Notes: a model not told the origin generated them from the letters alone. A stretch of 45,485 bases of DNA from Streptomyces sp. UW30 (GCF_008042075.1 NZ_RDBN01000053.1:925056-970540); one strand, 5' to 3'. Shown: positions 7,654 through 16,720, counted from the first letter of the stretch. Program-made: numbers and translations.

Positions 7654-10224
7654 CTACTCGGTCGCGATCGCGTTCAGTACGTTCATCCGGCCCGCCCTGA
7701 ACGCCGGCACCAGCGCCGCGAACAGGCCCACGAAGGCCGAGCCGATGAAGACCGCGATGATCGTCGGCCACGGGATGTCGAGGACGTTCAGGCCCTCCAG
7801 AGCCAGCAGCTTCTGGGCCGTCGCGCCCCAACCCATGCCCAGCCCCAGGCCCAGCAGGGCGCCGAAGAGGGCGATGACCACCGACTCCATGCGGATCATG
7901 CGGCGCAGCTGGCGGCGGGAGAGACCGATCGCGCGCAGCAGGCCGATCTCCCTCGTCCGCTCGACCACCGACAGCGCCAGGGTGTTCACCACGCCCAGGA
8001 CCGCCACGATGATCGCCAGGGCCAGCAGGCCGTAGACCATGTTCAGGAGCTGGCCGACCTGGTCCTTCAACTCCTCCTTGTAGTCGGTCTGGTCGCGGAC
8101 CTGGTACTGCGGGTAGGAGTCGAGCGACTTCTTCAGGGCGGCGTACGCCGCTTCCTCCTGGCCTTCCTTCGCCTTGCCGAACATCATCACGCTCTGCGGG
8201 ATCCGGTCGGCGGGCAGGTACTTCGACAGGGTCTCCATGCTCGTGTAGCGGGCGCCCTGGTCGATGGAGGTGTCGTCGTCCGTGATGGCCGCGACCTTCA
8301 GCTTCGCCGTCTCGCCGCCCTTGAAGGCGACGGAGATGGTGTCGCCGACGCGCACGCCGTGCTTCTTGGCGTAGTCGGAGCCGACCGACATGGCGTCCTT
8401 GCCGTAGGCCGCGGACAGGCTGCCCTGTGTGGTCGTACGGCGCAGGTCCTCGGCGTACGTCGGGTCGGCGGCCGTGATGCCGCTGTCGTCGGTCTTGCCG
8501 TCCGGCGAGGTCAGAGTGGCGTTGACGTCCTTGTAGCGGGTGACGTGGGCCAGGCCCGGCGTCTGCTGCATGGCCTTCTCGGCCTGCGGCACGATCTCCT
8601 GCTGCTGGGCCATGACGATGAAGTCCGCGCCCACCGACTTGTCCAGCTCGCTCGTCGCCGAGGCGACCATCGAGGAGCCGACCACCGACAGGCAGGCCAC
8701 CAGCGCGAGGCCGATCATCAGGGCGGCGCCCGTGGCACCGGTACGGCGCGGGTTGCGCAGGGCGTTGCGCTCGGCCATGCGGCCGACCGGCCCGAAGGCG
8801 CGCAGCAGGACCGCGCTGAGCACCCGGACCACCGCGCCCGCGAGGAGCGGGCCGATGACCACGAAGCCGATCAGGGACAGCACCACACCGCCGCCCAGCA
8901 TCAGCGCGCCGTCGCTCGCCTTGTCGGCGGTGGCGGCCGCGTACAGCGCGAAGGCGCCCGCGCCCGTCAGGACGAGTCCGACCAGGGCGCGCACCCAGCC
9001 CGCCTTGCCGTCGGCCGGTGTACCGGCGTCGCGCAGGGCGGCCATCGGGGAGACCTTGCCGGCGCGGCGGGCCGGGAGGTAGGCGGCCAGCACCGTCACC
9101 ACGACGCCGAGGATCAGGCCGACGACCGGGGTCGTCACCTTCACCGTGAGGTCGGCGGTGGAGAGGTTCATGCCGGCCATCGACATGAGCTTCATCAGGC
9201 CGACCGCGATGCCGACACCGGCACCCACACCCAGGACGGAGCCGATGAAGCCGAGCAGCAGGGCCTCCACCAGCACGGACCGGTTGACCTGCCGGCGCGA
9301 GGAGCCGATCGCCCGCATCAGGCCGATCTCACGGGTGCGCTGGGCGACCAGCATCGAGAAGGTGTTGATGATCAGGAAGATGCCGACCAGGAACGCGATC
9401 CCGGCGAAGCCGAGCATGGCGTACTTGATGACGTCCATGAACGCGCCGACGTCCTTGCGGTTCTCGTCGGCGGCCTCCTTGGCCGTCTGGATCTTGTACG
9501 CGCCGTCCAGGGCACCGGCGACCTTCGCCTTGAGCTGCGCGTCGCTCACGCCGTCCGCCGCGGTGACGGAGACCTGCGTGAAGCGGCCGGTGGCGCCGAG
9601 CAGGGTGCGCTGGGCGGTCTCGGTGTCGAAGTAGACGACGGCCGCGCCCGGGTTGGTCACCTTCCAGGAGGCGATGCCGACGATCCGCGCGCGGATGTCG
9701 CCGGTGGCGGCGATGGTGCGCAGTTCGTCACCGAGCAACAGGTCGTGCTTGTCGGCGGTGTCCGCGTCGACCATGACCTCGGTGGGCCCGCGCGGGGCGT
9801 GCCCGGAGGTGATCTCCATGGACTTCAGGTCGTTCTTGGTCCAGTTGCCGGCGATGGTGGGCGCGCCGGTGGTGGAACCCATGTTCTTGTTCTCGGAGTT
9901 GACGACGGTCACGCTCATCGAGCCGACCGAGCCCTCCGCCTTCTTGACGCCGTCGACGGCCGCGACCTGCTCGACGGTCGAGGCGGGCAGCGAGACGGGC
10001 TTGCCGGTGCCGGCACCGTCGTCCTCGTCCTTCGCCTCCTTGGGGCTGACGGTGACGTCGGAGGAGGTGACGGCGAAGAGCTTGTCGAAGGTGGTGTTCA
10101 TCGTGTCGGTGAACACCAGGGTCCCCGAGACGAAGGCCACCGACAGCAGCACCGCCACGGCCGACAGGGCCATCCGCCCCTTGTGCGCGAAGAAGTTGCG
10201 CATCGAGGTCTTCAGGACGGTCAT
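7654..10224 (-). CDS. ABC transporter permease, MacB/FtsX family
   Basis: A cytoplasmic-membrane permease of 856 aa with two FtsX modules. The N-terminal helix is RMALSAVAVLLSVAFVSGTL, followed by a long extracellular MacB-like domain (about 45-260). Three membrane helices come next, with the coupling motif QRTREIGLMRAIGSSRRQV. The second half repeats the plan: RNALRNPRRTGATGAALMIG, another extracellular domain, and VERTREIGLLRAIGLSRRQL before the last helices. Duplicated FtsX architecture of about 850 aa is usual for Streptomyces transporters of this kind. Its ATG overlaps the stop of the ATPase gene (ATGA), so the two are translationally coupled. The probable role is export or mechanotransmission of a lipid, peptide or drug; the substrate cannot be told from sequence. 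Confidence 0.92.
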   Translation of the reverse strand: MTVLKTSMRNFFAHKGRMALSAVAVLLSVAFVSGTLVFTDTMNTTFDKLFAVTSSDVTVSPKEAKDEDDGAGTGKPVSLPASTVEQVAAVDGVKKAEGSVGSMSVTVVNSENKNMGSTTGAPTIAGNWTKNDLKSMEITSGHAPRGPTEVMVDADTADKHDLLLGDELRTIAATGDIRARIVGIASWKVTNPGAAVVYFDTETAQRTLLGATGRFTQVSVTAADGVSDAQLKAKVAGALDGAYKIQTAKEAADENRKDVGAFMDVIKYAMLGFAGIAFLVGIFLIINTFSMLVAQRTREIGLMRAIGSSRRQVNRSVLVEALLLGFIGSVLGVGAGVGIAVGLMKLMSMAGMNLSTADLTVKVTTPVVGLILGVVVTVLAAYLPARRAGKVSPMAALRDAGTPADGKAGWVRALVGLVLTGAGAFALYAAATADKASDGALMLGGGVVLSLIGFVVIGPLLAGAVVRVLSAVLLRAFGPVGRMAERNALRNPRRTGATGAALMIGLALVACLSVVGSSMVASATSELDKSVGADFIVMAQQQEIVPQAEKAMQQTPGLAHVTRYKDVNATLTSPDGKTDDSGITAADPTYAEDLRRTTTQGSLSAAYGKDAMSVGSDYAKKHGVRVGDTISVAFKGGETAKLKVAAITDDDTSIDQGARYTSMETLSKYLPADRIPQSVMMFGKAKEGQEEAAYAALKKSLDSYPQYQVRDQTDYKEELKDQVGQLLNMVYGLLALAIIVAVLGVVNTLALSVVERTREIGLLRAIGLSRRQLRRMIRMESVVIALFGALLGLGLGMGWGATAQKLLALEGLNVLDIPWPTIIAVFIGSAFVGLFAALVPAFRAGRMNVLNAIATE

Positions 10225-11009
10225 GACGTACGCCCCCGGGCGTCGAAGTCCTTCATGCGGTCCAGGACGGCGTCGGCGGTCGGCTTGTACATCTCGTCGA
10301 CGATGCGCCCGTCGGCGAGGTACAGCACCCGGTCCGCGTACGAGGCGGCGACCGGGTCGTGCGTGACCATCACGATGGTCTGCCCGAGCTCGTCGACGGA
10401 CCTGCGCAGGAAGCTGAGGACCTCGGCGCCGGCGCGGGAGTCGAGGTTTCCGGTCGGCTCGTCACCGAAGATGATCTCCGGGCGGGCGGCCAGGGCGCGG
10501 GCGACGGCGACGCGCTGCTGCTGGCCGCCGGAGAGCTGGGTGGGCCGGTGCTTGAGCCGGTCGGAGAGCCCCACGGTGTCGACGACGCGCCCGAGCCACG
10601 CCCGGTCGGGCTTGCGGCCCGCTATGTCCATCGGCAGCGTGATGTTCTCCAGGGCGTTGAGCGTCGGCAGCAGGTTGAACGCCTGGAAGATGAAGCCGAT
10701 CCGGTCCCGGCGCAGCTGCGTGAGCTTCTTGTCCTTCAGCCCGGTGATCTCGGTCTCGTCGAGGTAGATCTGGCCGCCGGTGACGGTGTCGAGCCCGGCG
10801 AGGCAGTGCATGAGCGTGGACTTGCCGGATCCCGAGGGACCCATGATCGCGGTGAACTGGCCCCGCGCGATGTCCACGTCGACGTGGTCGAGAGCGACGA
10901 CCCGGGTCTCCCCCGACCCGTACGCCTTGACGACCTGCCGCGCCCGTGCGGCAACGGCCGTACGCCCTCCAGTACCCCCGTGCCTGGGAATGGTCACAGC
11001 CGATGTCAC
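10221..11009 (-). CDS. ABC transporter ATP-binding protein, MacB/LolD type
   Basis: The 262-aa ATPase that powers the permease encoded just downstream. It has the Walker A GPSGSGKST, Q-loop IFQAFNLLPTLNALEN, signature LSGGQQQR, Walker B IIFGDEPTGNLD and the switch histidine in VMVTHDP. The order and the NLLPTL stretch are typical of the MacB/LolD subfamily. The GTG at 11009 is chosen because TTAGGAG lies 7 nt upstream; the reading frame stays open much further 5' but is not conserved-looking there. The gene is first in a two-gene operon with a 4-nt overlap. The 391-bp gap upstream has an 18-bp palindrome that may be an operator. Confidence 0.94.
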   Translation of the reverse strand: MTSAVTIPRHGGTGGRTAVAARARQVVKAYGSGETRVVALDHVDVDIARGQFTAIMGPSGSGKSTLMHCLAGLDTVTGGQIYLDETEITGLKDKKLTQLRRDRIGFIFQAFNLLPTLNALENITLPMDIAGRKPDRAWLGRVVDTVGLSDRLKHRPTQLSGGQQQRVAVARALAARPEIIFGDEPTGNLDSRAGAEVLSFLRRSVDELGQTIVMVTHDPVAASYADRVLYLADGRIVDEMYKPTADAVLDRMKDFDARGRTS

Positions 11010-11400
11010 GGTATGTCTCCTAAGTCGGTCAGCAGGTGAATCACGAGAACTGCTACGACGTTCAGTCTCGTGGCGGGACAGGGTCCGGCGCGCTGGTGCC
11101 CGGCCCCCTCTTGTGCGGGGGAAAACCCCACCCCCGCTGGTTCGGTCAGCCGCCCCCCAGCGGCGTAAAGCCAGGTTAAGGACGGCACCGGTGCCGTCTC
11201 GTCGTCCGGCGGTACCAACCCTCCCCGAGACGTAGTACGGAGGTCCCCCTAGGGGCTGTCCACCCTTCGGCGGAGGACGACTCGGGGTTGCCTCCGACCT
11301 CCGGCCCATGGAGCCTCCACCCTCCCGCGACGTGAGGGTCAAGTGGGAAGCTGTTCGGCGGCGGATAGGTGCAAGGGGAAAGCAACAGGAGAGGGACCCG
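11010..11400. other. Divergent regulatory gap, ABC operon and MFS gene
   Basis: No gene is seen in this 391-bp stretch. It contains a perfect 18-bp palindrome (11181-11198), a CCCCTAGGGG palindrome (11246-11255), and the MFS ribosome site GGAGAGG (11388-11394). Promoter hexamers could not be assigned with confidence on either strand. Confidence 0.6.
11181..11198. promoter_or_regulatory. Perfect 18-bp palindrome, candidate operator
   Basis: GACGGCACCGGTGCCGTC is its own reverse complement. It lies 172 bp upstream of the ABC ATPase start and 202 bp before the MFS start, a place fit to control either or both. The regulator is unknown. Confidence 0.45.
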
Positions 11401-12942
11401 GTGGGCAGTACGAGACCCGCGATACGCGACACCGCACAGCGCACCGGAACCGACAGACGCACGGCCTTGGTCGCGGCCCTGATGCTCGCGATGGCGCTGG
11501 TCGCGATCGACTCCACCATCGTCTCCACGGCCGTACCGCAGATCGTCGGCGACCTCGGTGGCTTCTCCGTCTTCTCCTGGCTGTTCTCGGGCTACCTGCT
11601 CGCGGTGACGGTGACCCTCCCCGTCTACGGCAAGCTCTCCGACACCTTCGGCCGCAAGCCGGTGTTGATCGCGGGCGCGGCGGTGTTCCTGCTGGGGTCG
11701 CTGCTGTGCGCGGTGGCCTGGAACATGGCGGCACTGATCGCGTTCCGGATCGTGCAGGGGCTGGGCGGCGGCGCTCTTCAGGGCACGGTCCAGACGCTGG
11801 CCGCCGACCTGTACCCGCTGAAGGAACGCCCGAAGATCCAGTCCAAGCTGTCCACGGTGTGGGCGCTGTCGGCGGTGATCGGGCCGGGCCTCGGCGGGGT
11901 CCTGGCGGCCTACGCGGACTGGCGCTGGATCTTCCTCATCAACCTGCCCATAGGGGCGGTGGCGTTGTGGCTGATCGCCAGCCATCTGCACGAGCCGCAG
12001 CGCGAGTCGACGGGCACGCGCGCGCGTGTCGACTGGGCGGGCGCGCTGGCGGTGTTCGCGTGCGGGGGCGTGCTGCTGACGGCACTGGTCCAGGGCGGTG
12101 TGGCCTGGCCGTGGCTGTCGGCCCCGTCCCTGGCCCTGTTCGCCACGGGACTGGCGCTCGCGGCGGTCGTGGTGCTGGTGGAGCGCCGGGCGGCCGAACC
12201 CATCATCCCCGGGTGGGTGTGGCGGCGCCGGACGATCGCTGCGGTGAACCTGGCACTCGGCGCGCTGGGTCTGCTGATGGTGGCGCCGACGGTGTTCCTG
12301 CCCCTGTACGCCCAGGCGGTCCTCGGCATGGCCCCGGTGGCGGCCGGATTCGTGCTGTCCGTCTGGACGTTGAGCTGGCCGGTGTCGGCGGCACTGAGCC
12401 AGCACGTGTACCGAAGGATCGGCTTCCGCAACACGGCGATGCTGGGCATCGCGACGGCCTCGCTGATCCTGCTGGCGTTCCTGTTCCTGCCGTATCCCGG
12501 GGCGGCCTGGCAGCCGACGCTGCTGATGCTGCTGCTGGGGGCGGCGCTGGGGCTGTTCCAACTGCCGCTGATCGTGGGCGTGCAGTCGACGGTCGGCTGG
12601 TCGGAGCGGGGGACGACGACGGCGTCGGTGCTGTTCTGCCGGCAGACGGGCCAGACGCTGGGCGCGGCGCTCTTCGGCGCGGTGGCCAACGGTGTGCTGG
12701 CGTCCCGGCTCGGCGGGGCGAGCGACCTGGACTCGGTGACCCGGGCACTGGATTCCGGCGGCAGGGCCCCGGAGGCCACCGGGCGGGCCATCGCCGACGC
12801 GGTGCACGCCGTGTATCTGGGGGCGTCCTGCGCGGCGGCGCTGGCCTTTGTGGTGCTGTTGCTGCTGGCGCCGAAGCGGTTCCCGGTCCTGAAGGAGGAC
12901 GACTCAAGGAAGCCGGACGACGACCTCGGGGTTGTCCGGTGA
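11401..12942 (+). CDS. MFS multidrug efflux transporter, DHA2 (14-TM) family
   Basis: A 513-aa proton-driven efflux pump of the EmrB/QacA (DHA2) type. The motif D1-like sequence DSTIVSTAVPQIVGDLG and motif A-like GKLSDTFGRKPVLI are near the N-terminus; IVQGLGGGALQG (motif B) and AVIGPGLGGVL (motif C) follow, and about 14 hydrophobic segments are visible. The GTG at 11401 is preferred over the in-frame ATG at 11308 because GGAGAGG lies 6 nt before it and the first helix follows after a short Arg-rich leader. It is divergent from the ABC exporter, suggesting shared stress control. Its 3' end overlaps the 3' end of the opposing hydrolase remnant by 39 bp. The substrate is unknown. Confidence 0.9.
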   Translation: MGSTRPAIRDTAQRTGTDRRTALVAALMLAMALVAIDSTIVSTAVPQIVGDLGGFSVFSWLFSGYLLAVTVTLPVYGKLSDTFGRKPVLIAGAAVFLLGSLLCAVAWNMAALIAFRIVQGLGGGALQGTVQTLAADLYPLKERPKIQSKLSTVWALSAVIGPGLGGVLAAYADWRWIFLINLPIGAVALWLIASHLHEPQRESTGTRARVDWAGALAVFACGGVLLTALVQGGVAWPWLSAPSLALFATGLALAAVVVLVERRAAEPIIPGWVWRRRTIAAVNLALGALGLLMVAPTVFLPLYAQAVLGMAPVAAGFVLSVWTLSWPVSAALSQHVYRRIGFRNTAMLGIATASLILLAFLFLPYPGAAWQPTLLMLLLGAALGLFQLPLIVGVQSTVGWSERGTTTASVLFCRQTGQTLGAALFGAVANGVLASRLGGASDLDSVTRALDSGGRAPEATGRAIADAVHAVYLGASCAAALAFVVLLLLAPKRFPVLKEDDSRKPDDDLGVVR

Positions 12943-13552
12943 CGGTCCGTCCAGCAGCGGCTGCGGGACGCCCTTGAGGTGCAGGTCGAAGAAGGCGGCG
13001 ACGTACGCGCGCGTGAGGGCCAGTGAACGCTCGTACGGCATCGGAGCGGTGTCCGGTATCCCGGCCAGGCCCGCGAGGAGGGGTACGTCGGTGAAGGAGC
13101 CGTGGTCGGCGCCGGTGACGGTCAGCCAGCGCTTCCAGCCGTCCAGGTCGGCCCAGCTCTGGTGCCAGGTCTTGTCGTCGTGCCGGTCCTTGGCCCCGAA
13201 CATCAGGAAGGGACGTCCGTCGAGCCCGTCGGCGGGGACCGGGGCGAAGAACGTGCCGTCCATGTTCACGCCGGCCCGCACGCGCGCGTCACCGGCCATC
13301 GTCGCAGCGGTGGAGGCGCCGCCGATGGAGTGCCCGGCCATGCCGATCCGCTTGGTGTCGATCACGCGCGCGTACCGCCACGCCGGGTGGCGCCCGGTCA
13401 GCCGGTCGAGAACGAAGGAGACGTCTTGGGCCCGGCTCCCGGCGACCGTCGAGCCGCCGATCGAGGAGAACTTGTCGCAGATGGCGCAGGGCAGGGTCTG
13501 CCCGTCGGGGAGGGTCGTACCGGCGTTCTCGTACGGATGGTCGACCAGCGCG
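12904..13552 (-). pseudogene. 5'-truncated alpha/beta hydrolase (PAF-acetylhydrolase-like)
   Basis: The C-terminal two thirds of a hydrolase of the plasma PAF-acetylhydrolase/dienelactone-hydrolase type are intact. They include ALVDHPYENAGT, the nucleophile elbow GMAGHSIGG, the acid region VNMDGTFF and the catalytic histidine in TGADHGSF. Upstream of ALVDHP the homology stops abruptly at 13552/13553, exactly where an inverted copy of the symporter gene's first bases begins. A GTG at 13590 inside that copy could start a 228-aa chimera, but the strand and oxyanion-hole segment that should precede VDHPYE would be missing. The gene is therefore probably inactive, unless the junction is an assembly error. 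The 3' end overlaps the MFS gene by 39 bp. Confidence 0.8.
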
Positions 13553-13674
13553 CGTCGAGGTCGTCCCGGTCCGGGCCGGTCATCACACACAGCAGCAGCG
13601 TGACGGTGGCCACGGCGCAGAACGCCACCAGCGACATCGCCTGCGCGTTCGAGCTGAAGTCCGTCATCGCCCCG
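13553..13674 (-). repeat. Inverted copy (122 bp) of the symporter gene start
   Basis: This stretch is the exact reverse complement of 13996-14117 over 122 bp with no mismatch seen. It includes the symporter's start codon and its first 38 codons. It separates the truncated hydrolase from the truncated DUF485 gene. The spacer between the two arms is 321 bp. Confidence 0.95.
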
Positions 13675-14006
13675 ACCACCCGCCCCTCGGACACCACAGC
13701 GACCTGCGGATCCTGCGCAGCGCCTACCGCTGGCAGCGGCGCGTGGCGACGCTGACCGCGCTCGGGTACTTCACGCTGTTCCTGATCCTGTCCGCCTTCG
13801 CGCCCGGGTTCATGACCGGCACGGTCACCGACGGGCTGCCCGCCGGCCTGCTGCTCGCGCTGCTGCAGCTGCCCGTCACCTGGCTGGCGATAGGCCTGTA
13901 CGAGCACACCGCCCGGCGCTACCTCGACCCGATCGCGGACCGCATCCGCAAGGAGGCCGCCGTGGAGGCCAAGCGTGAGGCCGGACAGCGGGGGGCGGGG
14001 CGATGA
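13675..14006 (+). pseudogene. 5'-truncated DUF485 (YjcH-like) membrane protein
   Basis: The frame reads HSDLRILRSAYRWQRRVATL and then two hydrophobic helices (ALGYFTLFLILSAFAPGFM and LLLALLQLPVTWLAIGLY), ending in a charged tail. This is the DUF485/YjcH pattern, a small partner normally encoded just before ActP-type symporters. No start codon exists before the junction at 13674/13675; the first usable one is GTG 13743, which would drop the conserved cytoplasmic N-terminus. Its stop overlaps the symporter ATG (ATGA), so coupling to the next gene survives. It lost its 5' end, and presumably its promoter, at the same inverted-duplication junction that truncated the hydrolase. Confidence 0.8.
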
Positions 14007-14117
14007 CGGACTTCAGCTCGAACGCGCAGGCGATGTCGCTGGTGGCGTTCTGCGCCGTGGCCACCGTCACGCTGCTGCTGTGTGTGATGACCGGCCCGGA
14101 CCGGGACGACCTCGACG
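13996..14117 (+). repeat. Source arm of the 122-bp inverted repeat
   Basis: It covers 7 bp upstream and the first 115 bp of the ActP-like symporter gene, and is identical to the inverted arm at 13553-13674. Confidence 0.95.
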
Positions 14118-15613
14118 AGTTCTACACGGGCTACAACTCGCTGTCCCCCATGGGCAACGGCCTGGCCATCGCGGGTGACTACATCAGCGCGGCGACCGTG
14201 CTCGGCACCACCGGCGTGGTCGCGCTGTGCGGCTACGACGGGATCGTGCTGGCGCTGAGCACCGCCCTGTCGCTGATGCTGCTGATGTTCCTGCTGGCAG
14301 AACCCCTGCGCAACGCGGGCCGGTTCACGATGGGCGACGCGCTGGCCCGCCGTATGCCGGGGCGGGGCGTGCGGATCGCCGCGTGCGCAGTGACGCTGGC
14401 CGCGCTGATGCCGCTGATGCTGGTGCAGCTGGCCGGGACCGGGCAGCTGCTGGCGTTCATCCTCGGGTTCTCCAGCGATTCACTGAAGACCGGATGCGTC
14501 ATCGGACTGGGCGTGCTGATGATCAGCTACGCGGCCATCGGCGGGATGAAGGGCACCGCGCTCATCCAGATCCTGAAGATGGTGATGCTGCTCGGATCGG
14601 GCGCCGTGATCGCCGTACTGGTGCTGCGGCGGTTCGACTGGGACCCGGGCGCGCTGTTCAACGCCGCGGCCGAACAGAGCGGGGTCGGCTCGGCGTTCCT
14701 CCAGTCGGGGCTTCAGTTCGCGGGCAGTCCGTACCCCCGCCTGGACATGATCAGCTCCCAGCTCGCGGTCGTCCTCGGCGGCGGGGTGCTGCCGCACATC
14801 ACCATGCGCATGTACACGGCCCGCGGTGCGCGTCAGGTACGGCGCTCCATGTCCTGGGCGGTGTCGAGCGTCGCGCTGTTCGTGTTGGTGATCACGATCG
14901 TCGGCTTCGGCGCGACGGCGCTGATCGGGCGGCAGGTGATCGCCGGGGCGGACCCGCAGGGCAACACGGCGTATCTGCTGGGCTCCAGGGCCGCGTTCGG
15001 CGCCGAGGTCTCGACCGCGGAGAGCCTGCTCTTCACGGCGGTCACCACGGCCATCTTCCTCACCGTGCTCGCCTCGGTCGCCGGCATGATCCTGGCCTGC
15101 GCGAACTCCCTCGCCCACGACCTGTTCGCCACGCGGATGCGGGAGCTGTCCGCACACCGCGAGATGGCGCTGGCGCGGCTGGGGGCGCTGGCGGTCGGCG
15201 TCCCGGCGATCGTGCTGGCGACGATGGTCCAGCACCGCAGCCTGCAACCGCTGGTGACCCTGTCCTTCACGCTGGGCGCCTCGGCCATCGCCCCGGCCCT
15301 CATCTACAGCCTGTTCTGGCGCCGGTACACCCGGGCCGGCCTGCTGTGGACCCTGATCGGCGGCACCGCGGTCGTCCTGGCGCTGATGCCGTGGACCAAC
15401 CTGGTCTCCGGGTCGCCGGTCTCGGCGTTCCCCGAGGCCGACTTCAACTGGTTCCCGTTCACGACGCCCGGACTGGTGTCCGTACCGGCCGGGTTCCTGC
15501 TCGGCTGGCTCGGGACGGTCCTGTCGGGGCGGCGCGAGGTCGAGGAGGAGCGACGGCAGTACGAGGCCGTGGAGGGGTGGATTCTGGCGGGGGCGGTGCG
15601 CAGGGGGAACTGA
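14003..15613 (+). CDS. Sodium:solute symporter, ActP (cation/acetate) type
   Basis: A 536-aa member of the SSS family, close in length to ActP (about 550 aa). Visible family features are DEFYTGYNSLSPMGNGLAIAGDYISAATVLG at the first helices, DALARRMPGRG, YAAIGGMKGTALIQILKMV, and GGGVLPHITMRMYTARGARQVRRS around helices 7-8; ILACANSLAHDLF matches the sodium-site helix region. About 13 membrane segments are present. The preceding DUF485 remnant with an ATGA overlap is the usual actP partner arrangement, supporting uptake of a short-chain monocarboxylate such as acetate. The gene itself is intact, but its original promoter probably lay before the now truncated DUF485 gene. Expression may therefore be altered. 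Confidence 0.88.
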   Translation: MTDFSSNAQAMSLVAFCAVATVTLLLCVMTGPDRDDLDEFYTGYNSLSPMGNGLAIAGDYISAATVLGTTGVVALCGYDGIVLALSTALSLMLLMFLLAEPLRNAGRFTMGDALARRMPGRGVRIAACAVTLAALMPLMLVQLAGTGQLLAFILGFSSDSLKTGCVIGLGVLMISYAAIGGMKGTALIQILKMVMLLGSGAVIAVLVLRRFDWDPGALFNAAAEQSGVGSAFLQSGLQFAGSPYPRLDMISSQLAVVLGGGVLPHITMRMYTARGARQVRRSMSWAVSSVALFVLVITIVGFGATALIGRQVIAGADPQGNTAYLLGSRAAFGAEVSTAESLLFTAVTTAIFLTVLASVAGMILACANSLAHDLFATRMRELSAHREMALARLGALAVGVPAIVLATMVQHRSLQPLVTLSFTLGASAIAPALIYSLFWRRYTRAGLLWTLIGGTAVVLALMPWTNLVSGSPVSAFPEADFNWFPFTTPGLVSVPAGFLLGWLGTVLSGRREVEEERRQYEAVEGWILAGAVRRGN

Positions 15614-15628
15614 CAGGTCAGCGAGGGC

Positions 15629-15646
15629 ACCCCGGGCAGCCGGGGT
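15629..15646. terminator. Terminator hairpin between convergent genes
   Basis: ACCCCGG (15629-15635) pairs with CCGGGGT (15640-15646) around the loop GCAG. It lies between the convergent symporter and coiled-coil genes. Confidence 0.65.
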
Positions 15647-15655
15647 CCGCCCGGG

Positions 15656-16543
15656 TCATTCCATCGCGGCCTGGCCCGTCAGTGCCGTCAGACTGTTGCG
15701 CATCTGGCCGATGTGGGTCCGTACGTCGTCCCACATCTCGCCGTGCTCGCGCAGCACCCGTTCGGTCTCCCGGGCGATCTCCTCCGACTGCTGCCGGGCC
15801 TGCGTGACCAGTTCCGTCGCGCGGGCCTGCGCCTCCTCCTGCACCCTGCGGGCGAAGGCGTCCGCGTCCGCGAAGGCCTGCTTCGCCTCGACCGACGCCG
15901 TCTCGGCCCGCACCTGCCGGTCCTCCTCCGCCGCCACCTGCGCGGCCAGCTTCTCCTCGGCCTCCCGTTCGACGACGGCCCACCGCTCGCCGTGGTCCTT
16001 GGTCTGCTCGGTGAGCATGCGGGTGGTGCGGTGCCGCAGCTCACGCAGCGCGAGGAGCTCCAGCCCGCGCTCGTCGCGCACCGTGCGCCGGGCGTCCACC
16101 CGGATCTCGTCGGCCTCGGCGCGCGCCGCGAGCATCCGCTCCTCGGCGTACGCGTCGGCTTCCGCGCCCAGGGCGTCGGCGTGCGCCTGCGCCGCGTCCC
16201 GCAAGCCGCTCGCCCACGTCCTCGCCTTGTCCACCAGGCTCTCCGCCTCCTGCCGTGCCCCCTCCCGCACGGCCTCGGCCTCCTCCTGCACCAGCTCGTA
16301 CAGCCGCCGCGCCTGGTCCCCGAGCGACTCGTACGTCTGCGGGGCGAGCTGCGCCACCACCTCCCGCAGCCGCTCCGCCTCGGCCTCCATCTCCTTGGCC
16401 AGCACGGTGAGCCGGGCGGCCCGTTCCCAGGCGGCGTCCCGGTCGCGGAAGAGGGCGTCGACATAGGCGTCGACCTGGTCGGGACGGTAGCCACGCCCCT
16501 TGACGACCACGAAGTCGTGGAGCGAAACCGGTGCGCTGCTCAT
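15656..16543 (-). CDS. DivIVA-like coiled-coil protein
   Basis: A 295-aa protein whose N-terminus (FVVVKGRGYRPDQVDAYVDA, residues 11-30) matches the DivIVA/Wag31 N-terminal signature. It is followed by about 230 residues of uninterrupted heptad-like, Ala/Glu/Arg-rich coiled coil. In Streptomyces such proteins are often annotated as cellulose-binding and include relatives of Scy and FilP, cytoskeletal factors of polar growth. This member is shorter than Scy, and its precise role is unknown. The ATG at 16543 has GAGAGGGG 8 nt upstream. The promoter region (16560-16625) is unusually AT-rich and contains a short palindrome ACATCTTGATGT (16593-16604). It converges on the symporter. Confidence 0.82.
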   Translation of the reverse strand: MSSAPVSLHDFVVVKGRGYRPDQVDAYVDALFRDRDAAWERAARLTVLAKEMEAEAERLREVVAQLAPQTYESLGDQARRLYELVQEEAEAVREGARQEAESLVDKARTWASGLRDAAQAHADALGAEADAYAEERMLAARAEADEIRVDARRTVRDERGLELLALRELRHRTTRMLTEQTKDHGERWAVVEREAEEKLAAQVAAEEDRQVRAETASVEAKQAFADADAFARRVQEEAQARATELVTQARQQSEEIARETERVLREHGEMWDDVRTHIGQMRNSLTALTGQAAME

Positions 16544-16677
16544 CCTGAGAACCCCTCTCCGCCGGGCGACTGCAAAAATGATGATTTAGCGCACATCTTG
16601 ATGTATCGGGCGGAGGCGTTCATAACGCGACACTCCGGGCGCAGGGCGGGGTGCGGGCCGGTTGCGGGAGGGCATAC

Positions 16678-16720
16678 GAAAGGGCCGGCCCCGGTCGTAC
16701 CACCGGGAGCCGGCCCTTTC
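16678..16720. terminator. Strong hairpin terminator after the deaminase fusion gene
   Basis: GAAAGGGCCGGC (16678-16689) pairs with GCCGGCCCTTTC (16709-16720), extended inward by CCCGG/CCGGG. It lies 60 bp past the stop codon of the upstream minus-strand gene. Confidence 0.85.

Noticed and set aside
7582..10767. Long plus-strand frame antisense to the ABC genes
   Set aside because: Low-complexity, His/Arg/Gly-rich translation and complete overlap with a well-supported exporter operon.
13553..14117. Phase-variable invertible switch bounded by the 122-bp repeats
   Set aside because: Inverting the 321-bp spacer would not restore the N-terminus of either truncated gene, and no recombinase gene is near; a one-off rearrangement or artefact explains it better.
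16593..16604. ACATCTTGATGT as a BldD or similar developmental box
   Set aside because: It does not match the known BldD half-sites and is only a 5-bp-arm palindrome.
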